DNA of 14,335 bases from a candidate division WWE3 bacterium (GCA_020429905.1 JAGQKX010000003.1:1-14335), one strand, 5' to 3'. Shown: positions 1 through 6,031, counted from the first letter of the stretch. Translations and numbers: made by a program. The notes: generated by a model from the sequence alone, not told the origin.

Positions 1-34
1 ATACTACCATACCATAGAGGCTAGATATAAGGAG

Positions 35-451
35 ATGGCGAAAAATTATCAATCCCAAAACGAGGCTAAAGCCGGAAAAAGCAATCGCATTATTGAACAT
101 AAAGGGATTAAATACAATAAGGGTAAAGGGAAAATATCGTATAAAGATGGCCCTTCACATGATGCTTCCCCCGAAATTAGAGAGATGAAGTTTTTTCTAA
201 AACTATGGAGCTGTAAAGGAGAGGCTGTTCCATACAAAGATATTGCAGGGGCATGTCAAACAGAATTCTACCTTTCTGAAATAGCAGATGGTGTGGGTCA
301 CGATCAGTTAGAAAATAAAGATTTTGCCGAACATGCAAAGTACCTTAAACGTGATTTTAAAAAATTTATACTTAATCTTGGAATGGATGACGACAACTTC
401 CGAAGGTTGATAAAAAACGTTCGTAATGTAGGTTACTACCTCACCGATTGA
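35..451 (+). CDS. Orphan OmpR/PhoB-type winged-helix DNA-binding protein (5' end uncertain)
   Basis: A 138-residue protein from the ATG at 35. Residues about 50-137 read like the C-terminal effector domain of OmpR/PhoB response regulators: a hydrophobic helix (FFLKLWSCKGEAVPYKDIA), a helix with paired basic residues (HAKYLKRDFKKFI) and the wing-strand ending IKNVRNVGYYL, close to the family's IKTVRGVGYRL. There is no receiver domain; residues 1-45 are lysine-rich and look disordered. A likely role is DNA-binding regulator of the element, perhaps of its own region, since TCAC motifs at about 10-bp steps follow the gene. The reading frame is open to the window edge. The purine run AAGGAG directly abuts the ATG, too close to act as its ribosome site, so the true start may lie upstream. 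The fold is inferred from motif resemblance only. Confidence 0.6.
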   Translation: MAKNYQSQNEAKAGKSNRIIEHKGIKYNKGKGKISYKDGPSHDASPEIREMKFFLKLWSCKGEAVPYKDIAGACQTEFYLSEIADGVGHDQLENKDFAEHAKYLKRDFKKFILNLGMDDDNFRRLIKNVRNVGYYLTD

Positions 452-501
452 TCACTAAAATTCACCTAAATCACCACTAAAATTACCACTGAGACTTCAC
501 C
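441..501 (+). repeat. Phased TCAC direct repeats (operator- or iteron-like)
   Basis: TCAC occurs at 441, 452, 462, 471 and 497, so the first four copies are spaced 11, 10 and 9 bp, about one helical turn. The longer word CACTAAAATT is repeated exactly at 453-462 and 475-484, 22 bp apart. The cluster covers the last codons of the winged-helix gene and most of the gap before the next gene. OmpR/PhoB-type domains bind head-to-tail repeats at about 11-bp spacing, so an operator for the neighbouring protein is plausible. A replication-protein binding site is an alternative. The repeats are seen; both functions are inferred. Confidence 0.4.
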
Positions 502-537
502 GACATATTCAGCGATGAGTGCAAAAATACACCCATC

Positions 538-789
538 ATGAACCAAAATGATTATTACAAGAATAATTTCTCCACTTACGACCTCGGACTTGCGTCCGCA
601 TTAGTAACGGCTGGCTACACCGTTAATCACCTCGACCGTTCTGATTCCAAAAAAGTACAGTTCATATTTAACCATGAAGAGCAACTTGATGATGTGATCC
701 AAGCTTACTGGGCTCACAAACTAAAGCTTAGTCCACTGGCTTATTTTAATAACGTGAAGATGCTGAAGAATCGCATCTACAGCAATTGA
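538..789 (+). CDS. Small DUF5659-like protein
   Basis: An 83-residue protein with the layout I associate with DUF5659: an N-terminal strand leading to DLGLASALVTAGYTV, a central strand with polar turns (KKVQFIFNHEEQLDDVI) and a C-terminal YWAHKLKLSPLAYFNNVKMLKNRIY helix pair. The function of that family is unknown to me. No cysteines, membrane segment or signal peptide are present. There is no convincing Shine-Dalgarno sequence before the ATG. The next small gene begins one base after the stop codon, so it probably shares a transcript with the replication genes. The family name rests on pattern memory, not a search. Confidence 0.65.
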   Translation: MNQNDYYKNNFSTYDLGLASALVTAGYTVNHLDRSDSKKVQFIFNHEEQLDDVIQAYWAHKLKLSPLAYFNNVKMLKNRIYSN

Positions 790-790
790 T

Positions 791-970
791 ATGCACATAT
801 CAGAAGAAAAGATTGAACAGTTTCAGGAGTTATACCTAGAACAGCTTGGTAAAGAGATATCCAAAGAGGAAGCATATCAGCAAGGAGTCAAATTAGTTCG
901 GTTGGTGAAAATACTCGTCCAACCCAAACAATTATATGACCATGAAAGAAATACAAACGATACCAATTAA
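791..970 (+). CDS. Conserved-looking 59-aa small protein
   Basis: An ATG at 791, one base after the preceding stop, opens a 59-codon frame ending with TAA at 968-970. The product begins MHISEEKIEQFQELYLEQLG and continues with KEISKEEAYQQGVKLVRLVKILVQP. It is strongly helical and amphipathic. Small proteins of this pattern (ISEEKLEEF...EISDEEA...LVRLVK) recur in Patescibacteria and their elements as far as I recall, with no known function. Its last 35 bases overlap the start of the primase gene in another frame, so it sits inside the replication operon and could couple the two genes. Tight packing and protein-like composition support it being real despite its size. Confidence 0.65.
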   Translation: MHISEEKIEQFQELYLEQLGKEISKEEAYQQGVKLVRLVKILVQPKQLYDHERNTNDTN

Positions 971-3128
971 AGAATATCTAGCCCAAAAGAACATCCCGAT
1001 CATACGGGAAGCGCATGGAGAACTTATTGCTCACTGTATCTTCAACGGCTGTGATGAAGATAGCCGAGGTAAAGAAGCACACCTATATTTCAATAATGAC
1101 ACATCTCAATATCACTGCAAAAAGTGTGATTCCAGCGGAAATATCTTCACACTTGCCGAGTACTTTGGTGACAGTAAAGACAGCGTTGTGGTCAAACCCG
1201 AAATTGACATATCGGGCTTAAAGAAACAAGAAACTCCCGAGGATAATCAACTACAAAAGCTGACCGAACAATACCACCAACAGATGCCCGAACATATCAG
1301 AGATTACCTAAACGAAAGAGGCATACCCGACTTTGTCATTGAAAATGCACAACTTGGGTATGGCAAGTTTTACGGAAAGAGCTGGATCACAATTCCCATC
1401 TTTGACAGTAACGGTGCAACGCAGTTTTTTAAGCTTCGTAAAGACCCACAGGACAGCAGCGAAGGGGCAAAATATATGACATACCCACAGGATAGCAAAG
1501 CGTCCTTGTATGACCTTCGTTATCTGGAAGAAATAAATATGGCTGTAATATGTGAAGGCGAACTTGATTGCCTCGTTCTCTGGGCAAACGGTATTCCAGC
1601 CATAACATCCACCGCAGGAGCAACTACTTTCAAGAGTGAATGGGCTCCACTATTAGTGGGTCTGGAACAAATTTATATCTGCTTGGACAAAGATGAGGCA
1701 GGAGAAAAAGGAACAGAAAAGCTGATAGAGACACTCTCAGAGAACCTACCTGAAACAGGAATATACAGCATTACTTTGCCCGAACGCATGACAGAAGGCA
1801 AGGATATAACCGACTACTTTGTCCAGTATGACGGCAATCCCGATGAACTGATCTATGACCTTCCTAAATGGGTTGCAGGTAAAAAGCCAATAGATACAAG
1901 CAAATTCCCAGAGCTGACTCCCAAAGATGTTATGGAAACGCTTGGTTTGACGATCAAACGTGATGATCAGAACAAGCTAGTAACGTTTCTATGTCAGCTG
2001 TCCGCCTTTACCGAGAACGCACAATTCAATATCAGCTTCAATGCCCCGAGTTCAACAGGGAAATCATACATACCTACTGAAATTGCCCAACTATTCCCCC
2101 AAGATGATGTGATCGAAATCGGCTATTGCTCCCCAACCGCCTTTTTCCATGACGTTGGAAGTTGGAATGATGAACGTAAAGGGTATGAGATCGATCTATC
2201 ACGCAAGATCCTTATCTTCCTCGATCAACCCCATACAATGCTCCTGGAACGTCTTAGGCCGCTTCTTTCACACGATAAGAAGGAAATGCAACTGAAGATA
2301 ACCGACAAGTCACAGAAGCATGGACTGCGTACAAAGAACGTATTTGTGAAAGGCTATCCTTCAGTAATCTTTTGCAGTGCAGGGTTAAAGATAGACGAAC
2401 AAGAAAGCACCCGTTTCCTACTACTATCCCCTGAAACAAGCCAAGAAAAACTACGTGAAGGGGTTTTGGAGAAGATTAAAAAAGAAGCCGATGCACATGC
2501 CTATTATGCGCTACTTAATCAAAACGAAGATCGGTCATTACTCATGGAAAGAATAAAAGCAGTAAAAAACGAGCGAATAGACCAGATAAAAATCAGTAAC
2601 CCCGAGACCATCCAAGATTTATTCTTTGAAGGAAAGAATATCTTGAAGCCTAGACATCAACGGGATATCGGACGATTGATTTCTATTGTCAAATCGTTTG
2701 CTCTGCTAAACCTATGGTTTAGAGAACGTGAAGGCAATACAGTTATAGCAAATGAGCGGGATATTCAAGCAGGAGCTGAGATTTGGGAAGTGATTGCAGA
2801 AAGCCAAGAATATAATCTTCCTCCATTCATCTATAACCTCTACAAGGACATTATCCTTGCCGTTTACAACGAAAAGAATCAAGGTGAATATCATGAGGCA
2901 CTGGAACTTGGAGTAAGCCGTCAAGAGATTCTCCAAAAACATTATGACGTGTATGAACGGATGCTACCCGACTGGCAGTTACGGCAAGAAGTTCTACCTA
3001 TGCTGGAAACAGCTGGATTAATTACCCAAGAACAAGACGAAAACGACAAACGCAAGAAGTTGGTTTTCCCCACTACTAAAAAAAATAAATCTAATGATAA
3101 TCAAGATCAGAAAGGTGGTGATAGCTAA
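936..3128 (+). CDS. Primase-type zinc finger/TOPRIM/P-loop ATPase replication protein
   Basis: A 730-residue multidomain protein, probably the element's primase-helicase. Residues 34-64 form a CHC2-like zinc finger with Cys34, Cys39 or His49, and Cys61-x2-Cys64. A TOPRIM domain follows, with Glu207 in the strand MAVICEGELD and the acidic motif DKDEAG at 251-256. After a linker comes a P-loop ATPase with Walker A APSSTGKS at 370-377 and a Walker B-like strand ILIFLDQPH with Asp430. The last 200 residues are helical and may hold a winged-helix segment before a lysine-rich tail. The ATG at 936 is followed by another at 942 and neither has a clear ribosome site. The stop overlaps the next start (TAATG). 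Zinc finger plus TOPRIM indicates DnaG-like priming and the ATPase suggests unwinding; neither activity can be verified from sequence alone. Confidence 0.85.
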   Translation: MTMKEIQTIPIKEYLAQKNIPIIREAHGELIAHCIFNGCDEDSRGKEAHLYFNNDTSQYHCKKCDSSGNIFTLAEYFGDSKDSVVVKPEIDISGLKKQETPEDNQLQKLTEQYHQQMPEHIRDYLNERGIPDFVIENAQLGYGKFYGKSWITIPIFDSNGATQFFKLRKDPQDSSEGAKYMTYPQDSKASLYDLRYLEEINMAVICEGELDCLVLWANGIPAITSTAGATTFKSEWAPLLVGLEQIYICLDKDEAGEKGTEKLIETLSENLPETGIYSITLPERMTEGKDITDYFVQYDGNPDELIYDLPKWVAGKKPIDTSKFPELTPKDVMETLGLTIKRDDQNKLVTFLCQLSAFTENAQFNISFNAPSSTGKSYIPTEIAQLFPQDDVIEIGYCSPTAFFHDVGSWNDERKGYEIDLSRKILIFLDQPHTMLLERLRPLLSHDKKEMQLKITDKSQKHGLRTKNVFVKGYPSVIFCSAGLKIDEQESTRFLLLSPETSQEKLREGVLEKIKKEADAHAYYALLNQNEDRSLLMERIKAVKNERIDQIKISNPETIQDLFFEGKNILKPRHQRDIGRLISIVKSFALLNLWFREREGNTVIANERDIQAGAEIWEVIAESQEYNLPPFIYNLYKDIILAVYNEKNQGEYHEALELGVSRQEILQKHYDVYERMLPDWQLRQEVLPMLETAGLITQEQDENDKRKKLVFPTTKKNKSNDNQDQKGGDS

Positions 3129-3130
3129 TG
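3111..3130 (+). promoter_or_regulatory. Ribosome binding site and TAATG coupling at the primase/small-protein junction
   Basis: AAAGGTGG at 3111-3118 lies about nine bases before the ATG at 3128-3130, and the primase stop TAA at 3126-3128 shares its last base with that ATG. This is the best Shine-Dalgarno match in the element and indicates translational coupling, so the two products are probably made in linked amounts. Confidence 0.65.
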
Positions 3131-3514
3131 AAAATCGAAATGAAAGTAATCGAAGCCGATGCTCCAGAGCCGATCCCCGAAGGTTTATATCTAGCAAAAG
3201 TCGCTGATATTACAGAAGGGAGCGGTGAATACGGAGAATACCTTCGATTCGTCTTTGAAATCACAGATGGCGAGTATATCGGCATCACTCGGAATGAAAT
3301 TGCTTCTAAGAAGCTAAGTAAGACCAGAAGCGGAAAGACATCGAAGTTGTATGGTTTTGTGAAATCGTTGACTGGTCGTGAGCCAGAACCAGGTTCAGTA
3401 ATAGACATTGCCGGGTTGATTGATAAACCATGTCAGATCCTGGTCAAAAACGACAAAGAGGTGGAAGGGATTATGTATCAACGCATAGAATCCGTACTTC
3501 CACCCCAGAAATAG
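3128..3514 (+). CDS. Small replication-associated protein, possibly OB-fold ssDNA-binding
   Basis: A 128-residue protein translationally coupled to the primase-helicase. Residues 18-60 (PEGLYLAKVADITEG, then GEYLRFVFEITDGEYIG) resemble the strand pattern of small phage ssDNA-binding or DUF669-like proteins: a G-Y-x-A strand, a turn, a strand ending in an aromatic residue, then a long basic loop (KKLSKTRSGKTSK). The C-terminal part has IDIAGLIDKPCQILVKND, another strand pair. It lacks the acidic C-terminal tip of bacterial SSB and ends PPQK. The gene pair suggests a single-strand binding or loading role beside the primase. That function is inferred from context and weak fold resemblance. Confidence 0.5.
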   Translation: MKIEMKVIEADAPEPIPEGLYLAKVADITEGSGEYGEYLRFVFEITDGEYIGITRNEIASKKLSKTRSGKTSKLYGFVKSLTGREPEPGSVIDIAGLIDKPCQILVKNDKEVEGIMYQRIESVLPPQK

Positions 3515-3523
3515 ATCGGTTAC

Positions 3524-3548
3524 GGGGAAGGTTGGATCCGCCTTCCCC
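3524..3548 (+). other. Strong hairpin after the replication operon
   Basis: GGGGAAGG at 3524-3531 pairs perfectly with CCTTCCCC at 3541-3548 around a 9-base loop, ten bases after the stop at 3514. No T-run follows, so it is not a standard intrinsic terminator. It may protect the mRNA 3' end, slow the polymerase or separate this operon from the next gene. The rest of 3515-3660 is AT-rich with a purine stretch near 3588-3600; I see no gene in it. Confidence 0.6.
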
Positions 3549-3660
3549 TACGATTACTCAAATTATAACAAAAGGAATAGTGAGTGTAGGGGTAGGGGGA
3601 GTTAATTAAAGTTAAGTATATGCTACAAATCTCTAATAATTTCGGTCGTGTAAAAATATT

Positions 3661-4257
3661 ATGGCAAAAGCTATAGCAGAACAATCGAACTCGCTAAGTA
3701 TTTTCTTTCTGAAAAAGCATGGATACTTTCCACGGGGAGGAGGAGTCAAAAACGGAACAATTACTTGGACTTGGGGTTTAAGTGGAAATAAGAACAGTAT
3801 CGGGATTTATGTGTTTTCAGGTCCCGCCAATGACCCAGGTTATATAAAGTTGAACTATACACAGACCAACCGATGGTCAGGTGAAAAATCAGATATGAAT
3901 TACAAAGTTAAACTGACAAGTACGCCTTGCAACTATGGAGGTGTTCGCTACTGGTTTATTTGTCCGCTAACGAAAAATGGGAGCTATTGTGGAAGACGTG
4001 TGGGTGTTCTATACGGTGTAGATAAGTGGTTTGGATGCAGAGATTGTGCAAATATTGCTTATCTAGCACAGTTTGAAGGAGGTAAGCTTAGAACAGGTTC
4101 GTTGTGTGAACCTGACGTTGAGAAAGCCTATGATGAAGTCAAACGAAAATACTATGACGGCAAACCAACAAAAAAATATCAACGCTATTTGAGGTTGAGG
4201 GAAAAGATGGACATGGTATGGATAAAGGCAGCAAGAAAGTTTGGGCATGAATTCTAA
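3661..4257 (+). CDS. Zinc-ribbon protein of unknown function
   Basis: A 198-residue protein. Residues 1-85 carry a Trp/Gly-rich strand region (GGVKNGTITWTWGLSG, then YIKLNYTQTN). Residues 88-137 form a zinc-ribbon-like core with Cys90, Cys101, Cys110, Cys126 and Cys129, in the arrangement TPCNYGGVRYWFICP, CGRRVGVLY and FGCRDCANIAYLAQ. This matches a widespread uncharacterised family (CxxGGxRxWFxCP...CGRRVxxLY...CRxCxxLxYxSQ) that I recall from phage and integrative elements. The C-terminal 60 residues are a basic helical tail. The last two cysteines with a preceding aromatic suggest nucleic-acid or protein binding. It lies just upstream of the recombinase and may be a cofactor, but that is only context. 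No Shine-Dalgarno sequence precedes the ATG. Confidence 0.75.
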   Translation: MAKAIAEQSNSLSIFFLKKHGYFPRGGGVKNGTITWTWGLSGNKNSIGIYVFSGPANDPGYIKLNYTQTNRWSGEKSDMNYKVKLTSTPCNYGGVRYWFICPLTKNGSYCGRRVGVLYGVDKWFGCRDCANIAYLAQFEGGKLRTGSLCEPDVEKAYDEVKRKYYDGKPTKKYQRYLRLREKMDMVWIKAARKFGHEF

Positions 4258-4262
4258 CGTTG

Positions 4263-4268
4263 TATAAT
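4263..4268 (+). promoter_or_regulatory. Candidate -10 element for the recombinase leader
   Basis: A perfect TATAAT lies six bases after the upstream stop codon, with a weak -35-like TTGGGC at 4241-4246 (16-bp spacer) inside the previous gene. Transcription would start near 4275, so the RNA leader would begin almost exactly at the first arm of the interleaved repeats. Confidence 0.45.
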
Positions 4269-4273
4269 GACTA

Positions 4274-4359
4274 TGAGCTCAATTAAACGTAAAGACTAGA
4301 AATGGCCGTATCTGGTCAAGTCTTTACGGATTTGAGCTCACCAGTACGGCCATTTTTAT
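4274..4359 (+). promoter_or_regulatory. Interleaved inverted repeats A-B-A'-B': bistable leader of the recombinase
   Basis: Arm A (4274-4297; TGAGCTCAA, a 5-base spacer, CGTAAAGACT) is complementary to A' (4319-4340; AGTCTTTACG, a 3-base spacer, TTGAGCTCA), 19 pairs in all. Arm B (about 4301-4316; AATGGCCGTA, one bulged T, CTGGT) is complementary to B' (4340-4354; ACCAGTACGGCCATT), 15 pairs. The order A, B, A', B' with 0-3 base connectors means the full hairpins exclude each other. B:B' is followed by TTTTTAT and stops at the start codon, so it has the form of an intrinsic terminator, while A:A' would block it. A leader switch controlling recombinase expression is the natural reading. A DNA-level operator or recombinase site is the alternative. 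Confidence 0.65.
4340..4359 (+). terminator. Intrinsic terminator 3' arm directly before the recombinase start
   Basis: The B' arm (4340-4354) pairs with B (about 4301-4316) to give a 15-bp GC-rich hairpin with one bulge and a 22-23 base loop. The RNA then reads UUUUUAU (from 4353) up to the AUG at 4360. It would end transcripts just before the recombinase unless the competing A:A' hairpin forms. The long loop makes it weaker than a classic terminator. Confidence 0.5.
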
Positions 4360-5973
4360 ATGAATATTAAATACATCCTTTACGCTAGAAAATCGCAAGA
4401 CAGCGAAGACCGCCAGGTTCAATCAATAGATGACCAGGTGGAGTATATGAATCAATCAGCGACACGCTTAGGCCTTGAAGTGGTAGATACTCTTGTTGAA
4501 GCTCATTCTGCAAAAAAGCCTAGATCAGACGAAGAGCCCAATATCCGTCCGCAGTTCTACTCCCTACTTGAGCGTATTGAAGCCGGTGAAGCAAATGGAA
4601 TACTTTGTTGGAAACTGAATAGGTTATCCCGTAATCCAATTGATAGCGGAAAGCTTAGTTGGATGCTTCAGCAAGGAATTATCGAGTCTATCCAAACATA
4701 CGAAAGACAATATCTCCCAACTGATAACGTACTGCTTTTTAACGTAGAAACCGGAATGGCAAATCAGTATGTCCTCGATCTTAGCAAAGACGTAAAACGC
4801 GGTATGAAGTCAAAGGTAAATGAAGGATGGATGCCAGGTCCCGTTCCAACAGGTTATTTGAACGACAAGATAGAAAAAACTATCATATCAGATCCCGATA
4901 GATTCCACTTGATGAAACGTGCCTGGAAAATGATGCTGACTGGTAATTATAGCGTTCCAGAAATCCTTGATGTTATGACAAATGAGTGGGGATATAAAAC
5001 AGTCAAAAAGAAAAAGTCTGGTGGAAAACCACTAAGTAGATCTGGATTGTATAGCATTTTCACTAATCCTTTTTATGCTGGGATTATTAAATCGGGAGAA
5101 AATGAAGGTGAAGGAAAACATGAACCTATGGTCACACCTGATGAATATGATTACGTTCAGAAATTACTTGGTGCTAGAGGATGCCCACGAAAAAAACCTG
5201 TCAGGGATTTCGACTATACAAAGCTCATGCGATGCGGTGAATGTAAATGCATGATTACAGCTGAATCAAAGAAAAAACATATCAAGAGTACCAATAGTGT
5301 TCGAGAATATATTTATTATCACTGTACCCATAAGAAATCTTGTTCCCAAAAGAAGTCTTTGACGAAAAAAAAACTAGAAAAACAGATGATTACAGAGGTA
5401 GAACGTTACGATATCTTGCCACAATTCCTTGATTGGGCATTAGAAGCACTTGCTGAATCTAACGATACTGAAATTGAAGACAGGAACCAGGTATATCAAA
5501 ACCTACAAAACACCCTTAACGAAAGCCAACAGGCCTTAGATGAACTAACCCGTATGCGCTACCGTAAGCAGATAGACAATGAAATCTTCGAACGAGAAAA
5601 GGAAGCGCTTGAGAAAGAAGTCAAAGGTCTAAGAAAACAGATTAAACTGATTGAAGAACGGGCGGATGGTTGGCTTGAAACAACTGAAAACACATTTAAA
5701 TTCGCTGAACGGGTTAAAGAACGATTTGATGATGGAGAAGCAGAAGTGAAGCGTGATATTTTGCTGGCATTAGGTTCGAACTTTTATATCCAAGACCAAC
5801 AACTTACTGTAGAGCCGTATGACTGGTATGAGCCAGTTATCAAAAAGAATGCAGAACTAAAAGAACGGTATGCTAGGTTAGAACCAAAAAAAACGCCTAT
5901 GACAAAAGCAAAAAGGGTTGCATTGGATGGTATTCGTCAAGAGTGGTACCCCCGAGAGGACTCGAACCTCTAG
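4360..5973 (+). CDS. Large serine recombinase (element integrase), C-terminus encoded by tRNA-Arg
   Basis: A 537-residue site-specific recombinase that would integrate and excise the element. The N-terminal resolvase domain carries YARKSQDSEDRQ with predicted nucleophile Ser12 and the basic motif KLNRLSRNP. A recombinase domain follows (about 160-285, including SRSGLYSIFTNPFYAGII), then a zinc ribbon with Cys292-x2-Cys295 and Cys322/Cys328, and a coiled coil (about 365-440) typical of large serine integrases. The ATG at 4360 fits the family N-terminus but has no Shine-Dalgarno sequence. The last nine residues (WYPREDSNL) and the TAG are read from the complement of the tRNA-Arg 3' end, so the gene's end overlaps the attachment site. 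Expression is probably governed by the interleaved repeats just upstream. Confidence 0.93.
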   Translation: MNIKYILYARKSQDSEDRQVQSIDDQVEYMNQSATRLGLEVVDTLVEAHSAKKPRSDEEPNIRPQFYSLLERIEAGEANGILCWKLNRLSRNPIDSGKLSWMLQQGIIESIQTYERQYLPTDNVLLFNVETGMANQYVLDLSKDVKRGMKSKVNEGWMPGPVPTGYLNDKIEKTIISDPDRFHLMKRAWKMMLTGNYSVPEILDVMTNEWGYKTVKKKKSGGKPLSRSGLYSIFTNPFYAGIIKSGENEGEGKHEPMVTPDEYDYVQKLLGARGCPRKKPVRDFDYTKLMRCGECKCMITAESKKKHIKSTNSVREYIYYHCTHKKSCSQKKSLTKKKLEKQMITEVERYDILPQFLDWALEALAESNDTEIEDRNQVYQNLQNTLNESQQALDELTRMRYRKQIDNEIFEREKEALEKEVKGLRKQIKLIEERADGWLETTENTFKFAERVKERFDDGEAEVKRDILLALGSNFYIQDQQLTVEPYDWYEPVIKKNAELKERYARLEPKKTPMTKAKRVALDGIRQEWYPREDSNL

Positions 5974-5975
5974 CC
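5941..5975. other. Element attachment site at the tRNA-Arg 3' end (approximate)
   Basis: The recombinase frame crosses into the tRNA gene at 5944 and ends at 5973, within the T-arm. The tRNA keeps a full cloverleaf, so the crossover must lie in its 3' portion or just beyond. Serine integrases need only about 2 bp of crossover identity within sites of about 50 bp, so a long direct repeat at the other end is not required. The exact core cannot be fixed from one end. Confidence 0.55.
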
Positions 5976-6019
5976 TTCACGTCCGCAACGTGACGCTCTA
6001 TCCGTTGAGCTACGGGGGC
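5944..6019 (-). tRNA. tRNA-Arg (anticodon GCG), CCA encoded
   Basis: The complement folds as a standard 76-nt cloverleaf: 7-bp acceptor (GCCCCCG/CGGGGGT), 4-bp D stem (GCTC/GAGC), 5-bp anticodon stem (TCACG/CGTGA) with loop TTGCGGA, a 5-nt variable loop, 5-bp T stem (AGAGG/CCTCT) with TTCGAGT, discriminator A and encoded CCA. Positions 34-36 are GCG, reading CGC. C35 and A20 in the D loop agree with arginine identity. Most bacteria read this box with ACG (inosine), so G34 is unusual. The 3' end overlaps the last 30 bases of the recombinase gene on the other strand. No clear terminator follows; T-rich stretches lie inside the recombinase gene. Confidence 0.93.
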
Positions 6020-6031
6020 ATGTATGGGCGT

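Larger units (their letters stand above)
1..5973 (+). mobile_element. Integrated mobile element, right-hand part (left end outside window)
   Basis: Seven genes on one strand carry element-type functions: a small winged-helix regulator, two small accessory proteins, a primase/P-loop replication protein, a possible ssDNA-binding partner, a zinc-ribbon protein and a large serine recombinase. The recombinase is at the extreme right and its frame ends inside the 3' end of a tRNA-Arg gene, where an integrase at an element end is expected. Everything to the right looks like housekeeping chromosome. I searched by eye for a second copy of the tRNA 3' end at the left and found none, so the left boundary should be upstream of position 1. 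No structural, packaging, conjugation or defence gene is visible, so the element class is open. The boundary is inferred, not proven. Confidence 0.65.

Noticed and set aside
3524..3548. Standard intrinsic terminator after the replication operon
   Set aside because: The stem is strong but no T-run follows on either strand, so I list it only as a hairpin.
3588..3602. G-quadruplex in the GGGGTAGGGGG stretch
   Set aside because: Only two G-runs are adjacent; four are needed.
1..4300. Left attachment site of the element
   Set aside because: I found no second copy of the tRNA-Arg 3' end in the left part of the window; the boundary is probably outside.
4274..4355. A true H-type pseudoknot with both stems complete
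   Set aside because: Stems of 19 and 15 bp with 0-3 base connectors cannot span the grooves; competing hairpins fit better.
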